In this document: one piece after another, positions 1 to 8,236 of the stretch | Position numbering within the stretch: position 1 is the stretch's first letter | How the letters are laid out: the number at the start of each line of letters is the position of its first letter | NCBI GenBank assembly: GCA_910574345.1 | Contig: CAJSZV010000013.1 | Span: 71,372 to 135,371 of the forward strand | Length of the DNA stretch: 64,000 nt | From: Clostridiaceae bacterium | GTDB taxonomy: Bacteria; Bacillota; Clostridia; Lachnospirales; Lachnospiraceae | Reading direction: 5' to 3' | Program-made: the position numbers and the translations under genes | Notes under the pieces: generated by a model | What the model was told of the DNA's origin: nothing | Database searches by the model: none | Seen by the model: the letters and a program-made list of their open reading frames with translations, nothing else

Positions 1-522
1 GCAGGAGTTATTCCGGTAATTTTCGCATCCTCCATCATGTCTTTTCCCGTGGTGATTTCACAGTTTTTTCATGTGAACTATGCCAGCGCAGGGGGATGGA
101 TACTGACTATGTTAAGCTCCAACTCCTGGTTCAGACCTGAGCAGCCGGCATATTCCATAGGTCTTGTGATCTATCTGGTACTGATCGTGGTATTTGCATA
201 TTTTTACACATCTATCACGTTCAATCCGCTGGAAGTTGCCAACAATATTAAGAAGCAGGGCGGCTTTATTCCGGGTATCCGTCCGGGCAAGCCAACCTCC
301 GATTATCTGAACAATATTTTAAATTATATTGTATTTGTCGGAGCGTGTGGTTTGATTGTGGTAAGCCTGGTTCCCATTATTGTATCCGGCTTGTTCACGA
401 TTACCCACCTTTCGTTTGCAGGAACATCCCTGATCATTATCGTAGGTGTTATTCTGGAGACGATTAAGGCAATTGAATCACAGATGCTTGTGCGTAATTA
501 TAAAGGATTCTTAAACGATTAA
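1..522 (+). CDS. secY: Protein translocase subunit SecY, C-terminal part
   Basis: The reading frame is open from the first base and gives the last 173 residues of SecY, the channel subunit of the SecYEG translocon. The 5' part lies outside the window. Visible are several hydrophobic membrane segments and the cytoplasmic loop with the NNIKKQGGFIPGIRPGKPT stretch, which is typical of the SecY region that contacts SecA and the ribosome. The end, with a basic tail after the last membrane helix, fits the family. It is followed by adk and map in the standard ribosomal-operon order. Identity is secure; only the fragment can be described. Confidence 0.97.
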   Translation, partial: AGVIPVIFASSIMSFPVVISQFFHVNYASAGGWILTMLSSNSWFRPEQPAYSIGLVIYLVLIVVFAYFYTSITFNPLEVANNIKKQGGFIPGIRPGKPTSDYLNNILNYIVFVGACGLIVVSLVPIIVSGLFTITHLSFAGTSLIIIVGVILETIKAIESQMLVRNYKGFLND

Positions 523-538
523 TGCACTTGATAAAAAG

Positions 539-563
539 GAAGGGCATTTTCGCCCTTTCTTTT
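539..563 (+). terminator. Stem-loop with short T run between secY and adk
   Basis: AAGGGC and GCCCTT form a stem around a six-base loop, followed by CTTTTCG. It is a weak intrinsic terminator or attenuator that could reduce read-through from the ribosomal operon into adk. The T run is short, so full termination is not certain. Confidence 0.55.
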
Positions 564-613
564 CGTAGTTAGTTACTATGATGTAATCAATAAAAATGGG
601 GAGGGATTACTAT

Positions 614-1258
614 ATGAAGATAATTATGTTAGGTGCTCCGGGAGCAGGCAAAGGGACCCAGGCCAAGAAGATCGCTGCCAGATATGAGATTCCGCATGTA
701 TCTACAGGAGACATCTTCCGCGCCAATATTAAGGGCGGAACAGAGCTTGGAATGAAGGCCAAGACTTTCATGGATCAGGGAATGCTGGTGCCTGACGAGA
801 TCACCATCGGTATGCTGATGGACCGCATCCATGAGGCTGACTGTGCAAAAGGTTATGTACTGGACGGATTTCCAAGAACTATCCCTCAGGCGGAGAGCCT
901 GACAAAAGCCCTGAAAGACGCAGGCGAGGCCATTGACTATGCTGTCAACGTAGATGTGCCCGATGAGAATATTGTGAGCCGTATGGGCGGCCGCAGGGCA
1001 TGCGTATCATGCGGGGCTACTTATCATGTAGAATTCAACGCTCCTAAGACGGAGGGGATCTGTGACTCCTGCGGGGAGAAACTGATTCTGAGGGATGACG
1101 ACAAGCCTGAGACCGTTCAGAAGCGTTTGGATGTTTATCATGAGCAGACCCAGCCATTGATTGATTATTATAAGAAGGCAGGAGTTCTGAAAGAAGTCGA
1201 CGGAACCAAGAATATGGAAGAAGTATTTAAAGATATTGTGAATATCCTGGGAGATTAA
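614..1258 (+). CDS. adk: Adenylate kinase (zinc-type LID)
   Basis: Adenylate kinase interconverts AMP plus ATP and two ADP. The 214-residue product has the P-loop GAPGAGKGT at residues 7-15, DGFPRT at 84-89 and a full-length LID domain. The LID carries C130-x2-C133 and C150-x2-C153, the four-cysteine zinc site common in Gram-positive adenylate kinases. The ATG at 614 is chosen because GGGAGG lies at a good distance upstream and the protein then starts directly with the first beta strand; an ATG at 596 would add six unconserved residues and swallow the ribosome site. It lies between secY and map, as in most Firmicutes. Confidence 0.97.
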   Translation: MKIIMLGAPGAGKGTQAKKIAARYEIPHVSTGDIFRANIKGGTELGMKAKTFMDQGMLVPDEITIGMLMDRIHEADCAKGYVLDGFPRTIPQAESLTKALKDAGEAIDYAVNVDVPDENIVSRMGGRRACVSCGATYHVEFNAPKTEGICDSCGEKLILRDDDKPETVQKRLDVYHEQTQPLIDYYKKAGVLKEVDGTKNMEEVFKDIVNILGD

Positions 1259-1263
1259 GCGTC

Positions 1264-2016
1264 ATGGCAGTTACCATAAAATCGCAACGGGAGATTAATC
1301 TTATGAGGGAGGCGGGAAAAATTCTCGCCATCACTCATGAGGCACTCGCAAAAGCGCTGAAACCGGGGATCTCCACATGGGAGATTGATCGGTTAGGCGA
1401 GGAGATTATCCGCAGTTACGGATGCGTTCCTTCCTTTAAGAATTACCAAGGTTATCCTGCTTCTATCTGTATATCAGTGAATGATGAGGTGGTTCATGGA
1501 ATCCCCAGCAAAAAGAGGATTTTAAAAGAAGGCGATATTGTCAGTCTTGATGCCGGCGTCATCTATAAAGGGTATCATTCTGACGCGGCCAGAACCCATG
1601 GAGTCGGTGAGATCAGTCCGGAAGCCACACAATTGATCGAAGTAACAAAGCAGTGTTTTTTTGAAGGAATAAAATATGCAAAAAGCGGCAATCATCTCAA
1701 TGACGTTTCCTCCGCCATTCAGGCATACGCAGAGAGCTTTGGATATGGGGTGGTCAGAGACCTGGTAGGCCATGGAATCGGCAATCATCTCCATGAAGAT
1801 CCGGAAGTGCCTAATTTTGCACGAAGAAAAAAGGGTATCAGGCTGCAGCCGGGGATGACCCTGGCCATTGAACCCATGATCAATGCCGGAAAGCTTGATG
1901 TCCGGTGGCTTGATGATGACTGGACTGTTATTACAAAAGACGGCTCCCTGTCCGCACACTATGAAAATACCATTCTTATAACTGAGGAAGAACCGGAGAT
2001 TCTCTCACAGGCATAA
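1264..2016 (+). CDS. map: Methionine aminopeptidase, type I
   Basis: Removes the N-terminal methionine from nascent proteins. The 250-residue protein has the pita-bread fold signatures and all five metal ligands: D96 (in SLDAG), D107 (in YHSDAAR), H170 (in GHGIG), E203 (in AIEP) and E234 (in HYENT). H78, which contacts substrate, is also present. It starts five bases after the adk stop and is co-transcribed with it. There is no N-terminal extension or zinc-finger linker, so it is the short bacterial type Ia. No KOW-domain gene lies between map and infA, unlike in some other Clostridia. Confidence 0.96.
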   Translation: MAVTIKSQREINLMREAGKILAITHEALAKALKPGISTWEIDRLGEEIIRSYGCVPSFKNYQGYPASICISVNDEVVHGIPSKKRILKEGDIVSLDAGVIYKGYHSDAARTHGVGEISPEATQLIEVTKQCFFEGIKYAKSGNHLNDVSSAIQAYAESFGYGVVRDLVGHGIGNHLHEDPEVPNFARRKKGIRLQPGMTLAIEPMINAGKLDVRWLDDDWTVITKDGSLSAHYENTILITEEEPEILSQA

Positions 2017-2117
2017 GAACCGGCCCTTTTATCATAATCGGGACAGCGGAAGAATAGATTAACTATGAAAGTTTACAATTTACAAGAGAAGAGGTAAGTT
2101 TGCAGGAGGTAGACCGT

Positions 2118-2336
2118 ATGTCAAAAGCGGATGTGATTGAAATTGAAGGCGTTGTTGTTGAGAAGCTCCCCAATGCCATGTTCCAGGTTGAGTTGGAGAA
2201 CGGACACCAGGTTTTGGCTCATATCAGCGGCAAGCTGCGTATGAATTATATTAAGATTCTGCCTGGTGATAAAGTGACCATTGAGCTGTCACCTTATGAT
2301 TTGTCCAAGGGAAGAATCATCTGGAGAGATAAATAG
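2118..2336 (+). CDS. infA: Translation initiation factor IF-1
   Basis: A 72-residue single S1/OB-fold protein that binds the 30S A site during initiation. The sequence from [13 protein letters not shown] to [10 protein letters not shown] matches IF-1 over its full length. The ATG at 2118 is chosen because AGGAGGT sits about eight bases upstream; a TTG at 2100 in the same frame precedes the ribosome site and is unlikely. The gene lies in the usual map-infA-rpmJ order. Confidence 0.97.
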   Translation: MSKADVIEIEGVVVEKLPNAMFQVELENGHQVLAHISGKLRMNYIKILPGDKVTIELSPYDLSKGRIIWRDK

Positions 2337-2347
2337 GAAAAAATTGC

Positions 2348-2376
2348 TTGATTTTCAGGGGGAAAGGTGTTATAAT
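2348..2376 (+). promoter_or_regulatory. Sigma-A promoter inside the ribosomal operon, upstream of rpmJ
   Basis: TTGATT at 2348-2353 and TATAAT at 2371-2376 are separated by exactly 17 bases. The predicted start near 2383 would leave a leader of about 150 nt before rpmJ. The promoter would let the rpmJ-rpsM-rpsK-rpsD-rpoA-rplQ segment be expressed separately from the upstream spc genes. This is motif evidence only. Confidence 0.7.
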
Positions 2377-2382
2377 GCTCTA

Positions 2383-2534
2383 GCGACTTTGTTGAAGTAC
2401 TGGGTGAACTTTGCCCAAAAGTAATCCCGGTTGATCTATATATCTAAAGTTGACTTAGGTATATACATGGATACACCCGGCTGGGTGTGCCTGGATGTCC
2501 CCTATGAGGACGTGCAAGAGAAAGGAGAATTGCT
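2383..2534 (+). promoter_or_regulatory. Long leader upstream of rpmJ-rpsM (possible alpha-operon leader)
   Basis: About 150 bases without a gene lie between the internal promoter and rpmJ. Short stems can be drawn, for example GGGTGAACTTTGCCC near 2402 and TGTCC with GGACG near 2495-2512. In other bacteria an alpha-operon mRNA leader binds S4 for feedback control. That this leader does so is inferred from position and length; no known consensus was recognised. Confidence 0.35.
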
Positions 2535-2648
2535 GTGAAGGTTAGATCATCAGTAAAACCGATTTGCGAAAAATGCAAAATCATTAAGCGCAAGGGCAGT
2601 ATCAGAGTAATCTGTGAAAATCCCAAGCACAAACAGAGACAAGGTTAA
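2535..2648 (+). CDS. rpmJ: 50S ribosomal protein L36 (zinc-binding form)
   Basis: A 37-residue protein starting at a GTG (2535) with AAAGGAG upstream. It reads through [13 protein letters not shown] and ends in NPKHKQRQG, a complete L36. C11, C14, C27 and H32 form the zinc ribbon of the C+ form of L36, which suggests that zinc-dependent regulation would act on a C-minus paralogue elsewhere, if one exists. It lies 31 bases before rpsM. Confidence 0.96.
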   Translation: MKVRSSVKPICEKCKIIKRKGSIRVICENPKHKQRQG

Positions 2649-2679
2649 GAATTAAATTTACAGGAGGTGTACTACACAC

Positions 2680-3048
2680 ATGGCTCGTATTTCAGGTGTT
2701 GATTTACCAAGGGAAAAACGTGTTGAGATTGGTTTGACTTACATCTACGGCATTGGCCGCGCAAGTTCCAATCGTATTCTTGCAGATGCCGGCGTGAATC
2801 CTGACACTCGCGTGAAGGATCTGACCGATGATGAAGTGAAGAAGATTTCTGCAGTTATTGCAGATACGCAGATGGTGGAAGGTGATCTTCGCAGAGAGAT
2901 CGCTATGAACATCAAGAGACTTCAGGAGATCGGCTGCTATCGCGGAATCCGTCACAGAAAGAGTCTGCCCGTCCGCGGTCAGAAGACCAAGACCAATGCA
3001 AGAACACGTAAGGGTCCCCGCAAGACTGTAGCAAACAAGAAGAAATAA
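2680..3048 (+). CDS. rpsM: 30S ribosomal protein S13
   Basis: The 122-residue S13 lies at the head of the 30S subunit and contacts the P-site tRNA. It starts [20 protein letters not shown] and ends in the basic, [17 protein letters not shown] tail. An AGGAGGTG ribosome site lies upstream. It is followed after about 100 bases by rpsK, as in alpha operons. Confidence 0.98.
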   Translation: MARISGVDLPREKRVEIGLTYIYGIGRASSNRILADAGVNPDTRVKDLTDDEVKKISAVIADTQMVEGDLRREIAMNIKRLQEIGCYRGIRHRKSLPVRGQKTKTNARTRKGPRKTVANKKK

Positions 3049-3152
3049 GCTTAAATCAGCGACTTATTAACACGAGAACGGAATCAGGTTGCATGTTTTA
3101 AAAACAGGAGACAATGATTCAAGCAATTTGGAAGAAAGTAGGTTAGTTTAAA

Positions 3153-3554
3153 ATGGCTAAAAAAGTGTCCACTGCAAAAAAAGTGACAAAAAAGCGCGTA
3201 AAGAAAAACGTTGAACGCGGACAGGCACATATCCAGTCCTCCTTTAACAACACCATCGTGACGTTAACGGATACACAGGGTAATGCATTATCATGGGCAA
3301 GTGCCGGTGGTCTGGGATTTAGAGGTTCAAGGAAATCTACTCCATATGCAGCACAGATGGCTGCAGAGACTGCTGCTAAGGCGGCTATCGTACATGGTTT
3401 AAAATCTGTAGACGTTATGGTAAAGGGACCTGGCTCAGGACGTGAGGCAGCAATCCGTGCACTTTCTGCATGCGGTATTGAAGTAACTAGTATTAAGGAC
3501 GTAACTCCGGTTCCACACAACGGATGTCGCCCGCCAAAGCGTAGAAGAGTTTAA
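3153..3554 (+). CDS. rpsK: 30S ribosomal protein S11
   Basis: The 133-residue S11 is part of the 30S platform. It shows the conserved core from [18 protein letters not shown] through the [13 protein letters not shown] turn to the [13 protein letters not shown] end. The N terminus is lysine-rich ([18 protein letters not shown]) as in other Clostridia. The Shine-Dalgarno sequence ahead of the ATG is weak (GTAGG), so translational coupling may matter. It is 17 bases from rpsD. Confidence 0.98.
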   Translation: MAKKVSTAKKVTKKRVKKNVERGQAHIQSSFNNTIVTLTDTQGNALSWASAGGLGFRGSRKSTPYAAQMAAETAAKAAIVHGLKSVDVMVKGPGSGREAAIRALSACGIEVTSIKDVTPVPHNGCRPPKRRRV

Positions 3555-3571
3555 TTTAGGAGGTACGAAAA

Positions 3572-4165
3572 GTGGCAGTTAACAGAGTTCCTGTTCTTAA
3601 AAGATGCAGATCTCTTGGTTTAGATCCGATCTATTTAGGAATAGATAAAAAATCCAACAGAGAATTAAAGAGAGCAAACAGAAAAGTAAGCGAGTACGGC
3701 CTTCAGATGAGAGAGAAGCAGAAAGCAAAGTTCATCTACGGCGTTCTGGAGAAACCGTTCAGAAACTACTATGCAAAGGCTTCCAAGATGGAAGGTATGG
3801 TAGGTCAGAACCTGATGATCCTTCTGGAGAGAAGACTGGACAACGTGGTATTCCGTATGGGATTCGGACGTACCAGAAGAGAAACCAGACAGATTGTAGA
3901 CCATAAGCATATTCTGGTAAACGGCAAGTGTGTAAATATTCCGTCTTACCTGGTAAAAGCTGGCGATGTAATCGAAGTAAAGGAGAAGGTTAAATCTTCT
4001 CAGAGATACAAAGATGTATTGGAAGTAACTGGCGGCAGAATGGTGCCTGCATGGCTGGACGTTGACCAGGAGAACCTGCGCGGCACGGTAAAGGAACTGC
4101 CCACCAGAGATGAGATTGATGTTCCAGTTAACGAAATGCTTATCGTCGAGTTGTACTCCAAGTAA
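3572..4165 (+). CDS. rpsD: 30S ribosomal protein S4
   Basis: The 197-residue primary 16S-binding protein S4. The start is a GTG after AGGAGGT. An S4 RNA-binding domain is visible around residues 88-150 (LERRLDNVVFRMGFG, then HILVNGKCVNIPSY). The N-terminal zinc-site cysteines are absent, so it is the zinc-free form. In Firmicutes S4 can also feed back on its own mRNA. It lies between rpsK and rpoA. Confidence 0.98.
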   Translation: MAVNRVPVLKRCRSLGLDPIYLGIDKKSNRELKRANRKVSEYGLQMREKQKAKFIYGVLEKPFRNYYAKASKMEGMVGQNLMILLERRLDNVVFRMGFGRTRRETRQIVDHKHILVNGKCVNIPSYLVKAGDVIEVKEKVKSSQRYKDVLEVTGGRMVPAWLDVDQENLRGTVKELPTRDEIDVPVNEMLIVELYSK

Positions 4166-4214
4166 TAGAGTAGAAAAGCCTCGACATATAGAATAAAAAG
4201 GAGGGGCTATATTA

Positions 4215-5174
4215 GTGTTCGATTTCGAAAAACCAAACATTGAAATTGCAGAAATCTCCGAAGATAAAAAATACGGCAAGTTTGTAGTAGAACCACTTGA
4301 GAGAGGCTATGGCACGACTCTGGGCAATTCTCTGAGAAGAATTATGCTTTCTTCTCTGCCGGGGGCGGCAGTGAGCCAGGTAAAGATCGACGGCGTTTTG
4401 CATGAGTTTAGTTCCATCGCCGGTGTGAAGGAAGATGTAACTGAGATTATCATGAACATCAAGAGTTTAGCAATAAAGAACAACAGCGACAGCAACGAAG
4501 TGAAGACGGCCTATATTGAGTTTGAAGGAGAAGGCATTATCACGGCTGCTGATATTCAGGTTGATCCGGATATCGAGATTCTCAATCCGGATCAGGTGAT
4601 CGCTACCTTAAGCGGAGGCGCTGACAGCAAGTTCTATATGGAACTGACCATTACCAAAGGCCGTGGTTATGTAAGCGCCGACAAGAACAAAAAAGAGGAT
4701 CTTCCCATTAGCGTGATCGCTATAGACTCTATCTACACTCCTGTGGAGCGTGTGAATATGTCAGTAGAGAACACTCGTGTGGGACAGGTTACGGATTATG
4801 ACAAACTGACTTTGGATGTGTATACCAACGGCACCTTAGCCCCTGACGAGGCGGTCAGCCTTGCGGCAAAGGTTCTCAGTGAGCACTTAAATCTTTTTAT
4901 CGACCTTTCCGAGAACGCCAGAACTGCAGAGATTATGGTGGAGAAAGAGGACAACGAGAAGGAAAAAGTTCTTGAGATGAACATTGATGAACTGGAGTTA
5001 TCGGTTCGTTCTTACAATTGCCTGAAACGGGCAGGTATCAATACCGTAGAAGAACTGTGCAACAGAACTTCCGAAGATATGATGAAAGTTCGTAATCTTG
5101 GCCGGAAATCTCTGGAAGAAGTTTTGGCGAAGCTGAAAGAATTAGGTTTGCAGTTAAACCCAAGCGATGAGTAA
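4215..5174 (+). CDS. rpoA: DNA-directed RNA polymerase subunit alpha
   Basis: The 319-residue alpha subunit. The N-terminal dimerisation domain is recognised by [20 protein letters not shown], and the C-terminal domain by [22 protein letters not shown] followed by [19 protein letters not shown], the helix-hairpin-helix that binds UP elements and regulators. The start is a GTG at 4215 with GGAGGGG upstream. It is followed by a 154-base gap with two hairpins before rplQ. Confidence 0.98.
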   Translation: MFDFEKPNIEIAEISEDKKYGKFVVEPLERGYGTTLGNSLRRIMLSSLPGAAVSQVKIDGVLHEFSSIAGVKEDVTEIIMNIKSLAIKNNSDSNEVKTAYIEFEGEGIITAADIQVDPDIEILNPDQVIATLSGGADSKFYMELTITKGRGYVSADKNKKEDLPISVIAIDSIYTPVERVNMSVENTRVGQVTDYDKLTLDVYTNGTLAPDEAVSLAAKVLSEHLNLFIDLSENARTAEIMVEKEDNEKEKVLEMNIDELELSVRSYNCLKRAGINTVEELCNRTSEDMMKVRNLGRKSLEEVLAKLKELGLQLNPSDE

Positions 5175-5211
5175 TCGTCTCTTGAAAGACAAAAAGAAGT
5201 GAAATGTGCTG

Positions 5212-5306
5212 TGCCTGTCTTCATAAGTCCGACGGAGCAGAAGACAGGTATTATAAAAATAAGGATGCGCTTTTCGGTAAGTCCGACGAAGCACGAGGCG
5301 CACTCC
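5212..5306 (+). promoter_or_regulatory. Two tandem hairpins with a shared 17-nt loop between rpoA and rplQ
   Basis: Hairpin 1 pairs 5214-5222 (CCTGTCTTC) with 5240-5248 (GAAGACAGG), nine perfect base pairs. Hairpin 2 pairs TGCGC at 5266-5270 with GCGCA at 5298-5302, extended inward to CG at 5275-5276 and CG at 5294-5295. The stems are unrelated, but both close a loop of exactly 17 nt with consensus RTAAGTCCGACGRAGCA (5223-5239 and 5277-5293). The loops are identical except at two purine positions. The pair sits just ahead of the rplQ ribosome site. A conserved loop on changing stems suggests an RNA recognised by a protein, possibly L17 itself. I do not recognise the motif. Confidence 0.6.
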
Positions 5307-5328
5307 ACATATTATGGAGGAATGAATT

Positions 5329-5865
5329 ATGGCAGGATATAGAAAACTGGGAAAGACTTCCAGTCAGAGAAAAGCATTGCTGAGAAATCAGGTTACCGCT
5401 CTTTTATATAACGGAAAGATCGTTACCACAGAGGCCAGGGCAAAGGAAGTACGCAAGATTGCGGAAGGTCTCATTGCTCTGGGTGTGAAAGAGAGAGACA
5501 ATTACGAGACCGTTAAGGTTACTGCTAAGGTTGCCCGCAAGGACAAAGACGGCAAGAGAGTAAAAGAAGTGGTTAACGGCAAGAAAGTAACGGTTTATGA
5601 TGAGGTGGAGAAGGAGATCAAGAAGGATCTGCCCTCCAGACTTCATGCGAGAAGACAGATGCTGAAAGTTCTTTACCCTGTAAAAGAAGTTCCGGCGGCA
5701 GCAGCAGGGCGCAAGAAGAATACAAAGATGGCGGATATTCCGGCTAAGCTTTTTGACGAGTTAGGACCTAAGTACGCAAGCCGTAACGGCGGATATACCA
5801 GAATCGTGAAGATCGGTATGCGTAAAGGCGACGGAGCAATGGAAGTTCTGCTGGAATTAGTTTAA
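5329..5865 (+). CDS. rplQ: 50S ribosomal protein L17 with central insert
   Basis: L17 binds 23S rRNA near the exit tunnel. The N terminus (MAGYRKLGKTSSQRKALLRNQ) and the C-terminal ASRNGGYTRIVKIGMRKGDGA region are typical. The protein is 178 residues, against roughly 115-130 in most bacteria. The extra length is a lysine-rich insert at about residues 65-125, including KDKDGKRVKEVVNGKKVTVY. Lachnospiraceae L17 proteins often carry such an insert. It ends the operon before a terminator. Confidence 0.95.
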   Translation: MAGYRKLGKTSSQRKALLRNQVTALLYNGKIVTTEARAKEVRKIAEGLIALGVKERDNYETVKVTAKVARKDKDGKRVKEVVNGKKVTVYDEVEKEIKKDLPSRLHARRQMLKVLYPVKEVPAAAAGRKKNTKMADIPAKLFDELGPKYASRNGGYTRIVKIGMRKGDGAMEVLLELV

Positions 5866-5873
5866 TAAGATTA

Positions 5874-5910
5874 AGAAGGGTTCAGGATAAGACTCCTGGA
5901 CTCTTTTTTG
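5874..5910 (+). terminator. Intrinsic terminator after rplQ
   Basis: AGGGTTCAGGA and TCCTGGACTCT pair around a short loop, with one imperfect position, and TTTTTTG follows. This ends the ribosomal protein operon. Confidence 0.85.
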
Positions 5911-5913
5911 TTT

Positions 5914-5957
5914 ATGGGTATCCATGTCCTGTCGGGACGTACCCTTTGCCAACCCAT
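5914..5957 (+). other. Intergenic segment with two alternative stems
   Basis: GGGTA (5916-5920) can pair with TACCC (5940-5944), enclosing a GTCC/GGAC stem. ATGGGT (5914-5919) can instead pair with ACCCAT (5952-5957). The two structures exclude each other. No T run follows and the next promoter lies downstream, so it would not be in the leader of the next gene. Function unknown. Confidence 0.3.
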
Positions 5958-6002
5958 GAAACGAATAAGCAAACCTTAAAAAGAAAGAAAGGATATCGTA
6001 AG

Positions 6003-6031
6003 TTGACGATGGATAGGTGATTGTATATAAT
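6003..6031 (+). promoter_or_regulatory. Sigma-A promoter for the choline-binding-repeat genes
   Basis: TTGACG at 6003-6008 and TATAAT at 6026-6031 with a 17-base spacer lie 48 bases before the start codon of the next gene. This is near consensus and implies strong constitutive expression of the secreted protein. Confidence 0.8.
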
Positions 6032-6078
6032 ATAATCATAAAAGAAGAGTTGTTGGCACAAATATTGGGAGGGATAAG

Positions 6079-7335
6079 ATGAGATTTCAGAAAAACAGAA
6101 TTTTGGCACTGCTTCTTGCAGTATGTTTCGTGACAGGGATTACGCCTTCCATGGCTTACGGTGCGGTAAAGACAGTCAGTTCCGTGGTTGTTCGGGTAGG
6201 AACCGATACACAGGCAGGTCAGTATCTGAATCCGACATTTAACTTTTACAGAGAGAGCCTTGAGATTCAGAGCGGGACCTATGTCGGTACGAATTCCCCC
6301 AGATATTCGGTGAGAGATGCGGAATGGGTCACATCTGAGAATAAGAGGATGGATGTGGCTGAAGAGCCCAGTATGAGAGTTTATCTGGAGATTGATGATG
6401 GAGATTACGCGTTCAGAGGAACCTATTCCTCCAGTAATGTAACCGTGAAAGGCGGAACCTTCGTATCCGCCAGAAGAAGATCCGCAGATGTTCTTGAAGT
6501 GGTGGTAAAACTGAACGGAATTAAAGGAACGTACTCTGCACCGACGGATGTAACCTGGAGTGACGGCAATTATGGAAGGGCAAGATGGAGCTCAGATTAT
6601 TACGACGATGACGGTTCCACATCCGGGTACTATGACGTATATCTCTATCGCGGCGGTACGACGGTAAAGAAGGTGGAGGCATATAGGGGAACATCTTATA
6701 ATTTTTACCCTTACATGACAAAGAAAGGAACTTATCACTACAAAGTCCGTACCGTACCCTATACGGATCAGCAGAAGAAGTACGGCACTAAGAGTGAGTG
6801 GATCGAGTCCGACGAAGTATATATTGATGAGCAGCATGTGTCCGACGGAAGCGGCCAGGTAGACGGTAATGGTCAGTCAACTTCAAGTACAGCCCAGGTA
6901 GGCTGGATTCAGTCAGGGGGCACATGGTACTATCGCTATCCCGACGGTTCCTATCAGAGGGATTCCTGGCTTCTGGTGAACAGCAAGTGGTATCTCTTTG
7001 ACTCAGAAGGAAGGATGCTGACAGGCTGGCAGACAAAAGGCGGACTTACTTATTACCTCCAGGATGATGGAGCTATGCTGACAGGCTGGGTGCGGGCAGG
7101 CAATACATGGTACTATCTGAACAATCAGGCAGACGGCGTGGAGGGCGCTATGCATACGGGCTGGCTTCAGAATAACGGAAAGACCTACTGTATGGGACAG
7201 AACGGGGCCATGCTGGAGGGATGGAACCAGGTGGGAGGCAACTGGTATTACTTCTATCCGGGTTCCGGCAATATGGCGGTCAATACTACTATAGAGACTT
7301 TCTACGTAGACGCCAATGGCGTGTGGAGAAAGTAG
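6079..7335 (+). CDS. Secreted protein with choline-binding-type cell wall repeats
   Basis: 418 residues. A Sec signal peptide covers about residues 1-29 (MRFQKNR, a hydrophobic run, then AYGA). Residues 30-255 form a region of unknown function rich in Tyr, Ser and Asp that includes an SDYYDDDGSTSGYYDVYLY stretch. The C-terminal 140 residues are about six copies of the choline-binding/glucan-binding-type repeat, roughly 20 residues each with the pattern GW...G.WYY....G.M.TGW. Such repeats hold proteins to teichoic acid choline or to wall glycans. It is co-transcribed with the next, related gene. The actual ligand cannot be told from sequence. Confidence 0.85.
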   Translation: MRFQKNRILALLLAVCFVTGITPSMAYGAVKTVSSVVVRVGTDTQAGQYLNPTFNFYRESLEIQSGTYVGTNSPRYSVRDAEWVTSENKRMDVAEEPSMRVYLEIDDGDYAFRGTYSSSNVTVKGGTFVSARRRSADVLEVVVKLNGIKGTYSAPTDVTWSDGNYGRARWSSDYYDDDGSTSGYYDVYLYRGGTTVKKVEAYRGTSYNFYPYMTKKGTYHYKVRTVPYTDQQKKYGTKSEWIESDEVYIDEQHVSDGSGQVDGNGQSTSSTAQVGWIQSGGTWYYRYPDGSYQRDSWLLVNSKWYLFDSEGRMLTGWQTKGGLTYYLQDDGAMLTGWVRAGNTWYYLNNQADGVEGAMHTGWLQNNGKTYCMGQNGAMLEGWNQVGGNWYYFYPGSGNMAVNTTIETFYVDANGVWRK

Positions 7336-7381
7336 GGCGTGAAGGTTTGGCAGTACGGCCGGCCTGACAGAGAGGAGCAGG

Positions 7382-8131
7382 ATGGGAAGCAGTAAGAAAG
7401 GGAGATTTTTTGCAGGGATCTTTCTGGCAGCGTTCCTTGCTATGATCGTATGTATTCCTGTCATGGCAGTTACGAGACTGGGAGAGACAGAGAAGGCATA
7501 CTGGGATAAGAGTGAGCTTGGGCTGGCCCGCTGGAAAAAAGTGGAGCATGCCAGGGAATACCAGGTTCGGCTGTATATAGGCGGAGGAGAATATGTAAAG
7601 TCCCTTACGGTGAATACCACGAAAGCGGATTTCAGCAGCTACATGGAGAATGACAATCTGTACTATTATACCGTACGTGCGGTGGCCCAGTCGAATCAGA
7701 AAGATTATGTATCCGGCGAGTGGGTCATGTCGGAAGAGCTTGAAGTGCATGACTTAGGGGATACCCAGGGAAAGTGGAGAACCTATAGTCAGGGAAAGAA
7801 GTATCGAAAGGATGACGGAAGTTTTGTGACGGGCCAGTGGTATCAGATTATAGGCGACTGGTATTACTTCAATCAGGACGGATATGTCCAGACCGGCTGG
7901 CAGCAGATGGATTCCAAGTGGTACTATCTGGGCGAGAATGGCGTTATGCAGACTGGCTGGCAGAAACTTAACGGGAATTGGTATTACCTGAATAGTGACG
8001 GCGCTATGGCAGTGGGCTGGACACAGGTAAAGCCAGGTGAGTGGTATTATCTGGACGGGGAAGGAAAGATGCTTGCCAATACGGAGGTAGACGGATACAG
8101 ATTGGATGAATCCGGCTTATGGGTTCCATAA
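7382..8131 (+). CDS. Second secreted choline-binding-repeat protein
   Basis: 249 residues with a signal peptide or N-terminal anchor at about 8-30 (FFAGIFLAAFLAMIVCIPVMA). A short beta-rich region (WKKVEHAREYQVRLYIGGGEYV) resembles the equivalent region of the preceding protein, KVEAYRGTSYNFYPYM. About five cell-wall-binding repeats follow (GQWYQIIGDWYYFNQDGY, TGWQQMDSKWYYL and so on). A ribosome site AGAGGAG precedes the ATG. It is a shortened paralogue of its neighbour, 46 bases downstream and on the same transcript. No catalytic domain is visible, so a structural or adhesive role is likely. Confidence 0.84.
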   Translation: MGSSKKGRFFAGIFLAAFLAMIVCIPVMAVTRLGETEKAYWDKSELGLARWKKVEHAREYQVRLYIGGGEYVKSLTVNTTKADFSSYMENDNLYYYTVRAVAQSNQKDYVSGEWVMSEELEVHDLGDTQGKWRTYSQGKKYRKDDGSFVTGQWYQIIGDWYYFNQDGYVQTGWQQMDSKWYYLGENGVMQTGWQKLNGNWYYLNSDGAMAVGWTQVKPGEWYYLDGEGKMLANTEVDGYRLDESGLWVP

Positions 8132-8138
8132 AGACAGA

Positions 8139-8167
8139 AAGAGGGTAGATTTGATACCCTCTTTTTT
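8139..8167 (+). terminator. Intrinsic terminator after the choline-binding pair
   Basis: AAGAGGGTA pairs with TACCCTCTT around a seven-base loop and runs into TTTTTT. Confidence 0.92.
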
Positions 8168-8169
8168 GC

Positions 8170-8198
8170 TTGACTATTGCGGCAAATTCTACTAAAAT
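8170..8198 (+). promoter_or_regulatory. Sigma-A promoter for the ecf operon
   Basis: TTGACT at 8170-8175 and TAAAAT at 8193-8198 are spaced by 17 bases, directly after the terminator and about 40 bases before ecfA1. The gene order predicts a transcript through ecfA2, ecfT and truA. Confidence 0.72.
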
Positions 8199-8236
8199 TG
8201 AAAAGCATATGAGAAGGGTATACAGAAAGGATGTCA

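Noticed and set aside
6800..6850. Further copies of the rplQ hairpin loop (AGTCCGACGAAG at 6809, GTCCGACGGAAG at 6840)
   Set aside because: They lie inside a coding sequence (SDE and SDGS codons) and have no flanking stems.
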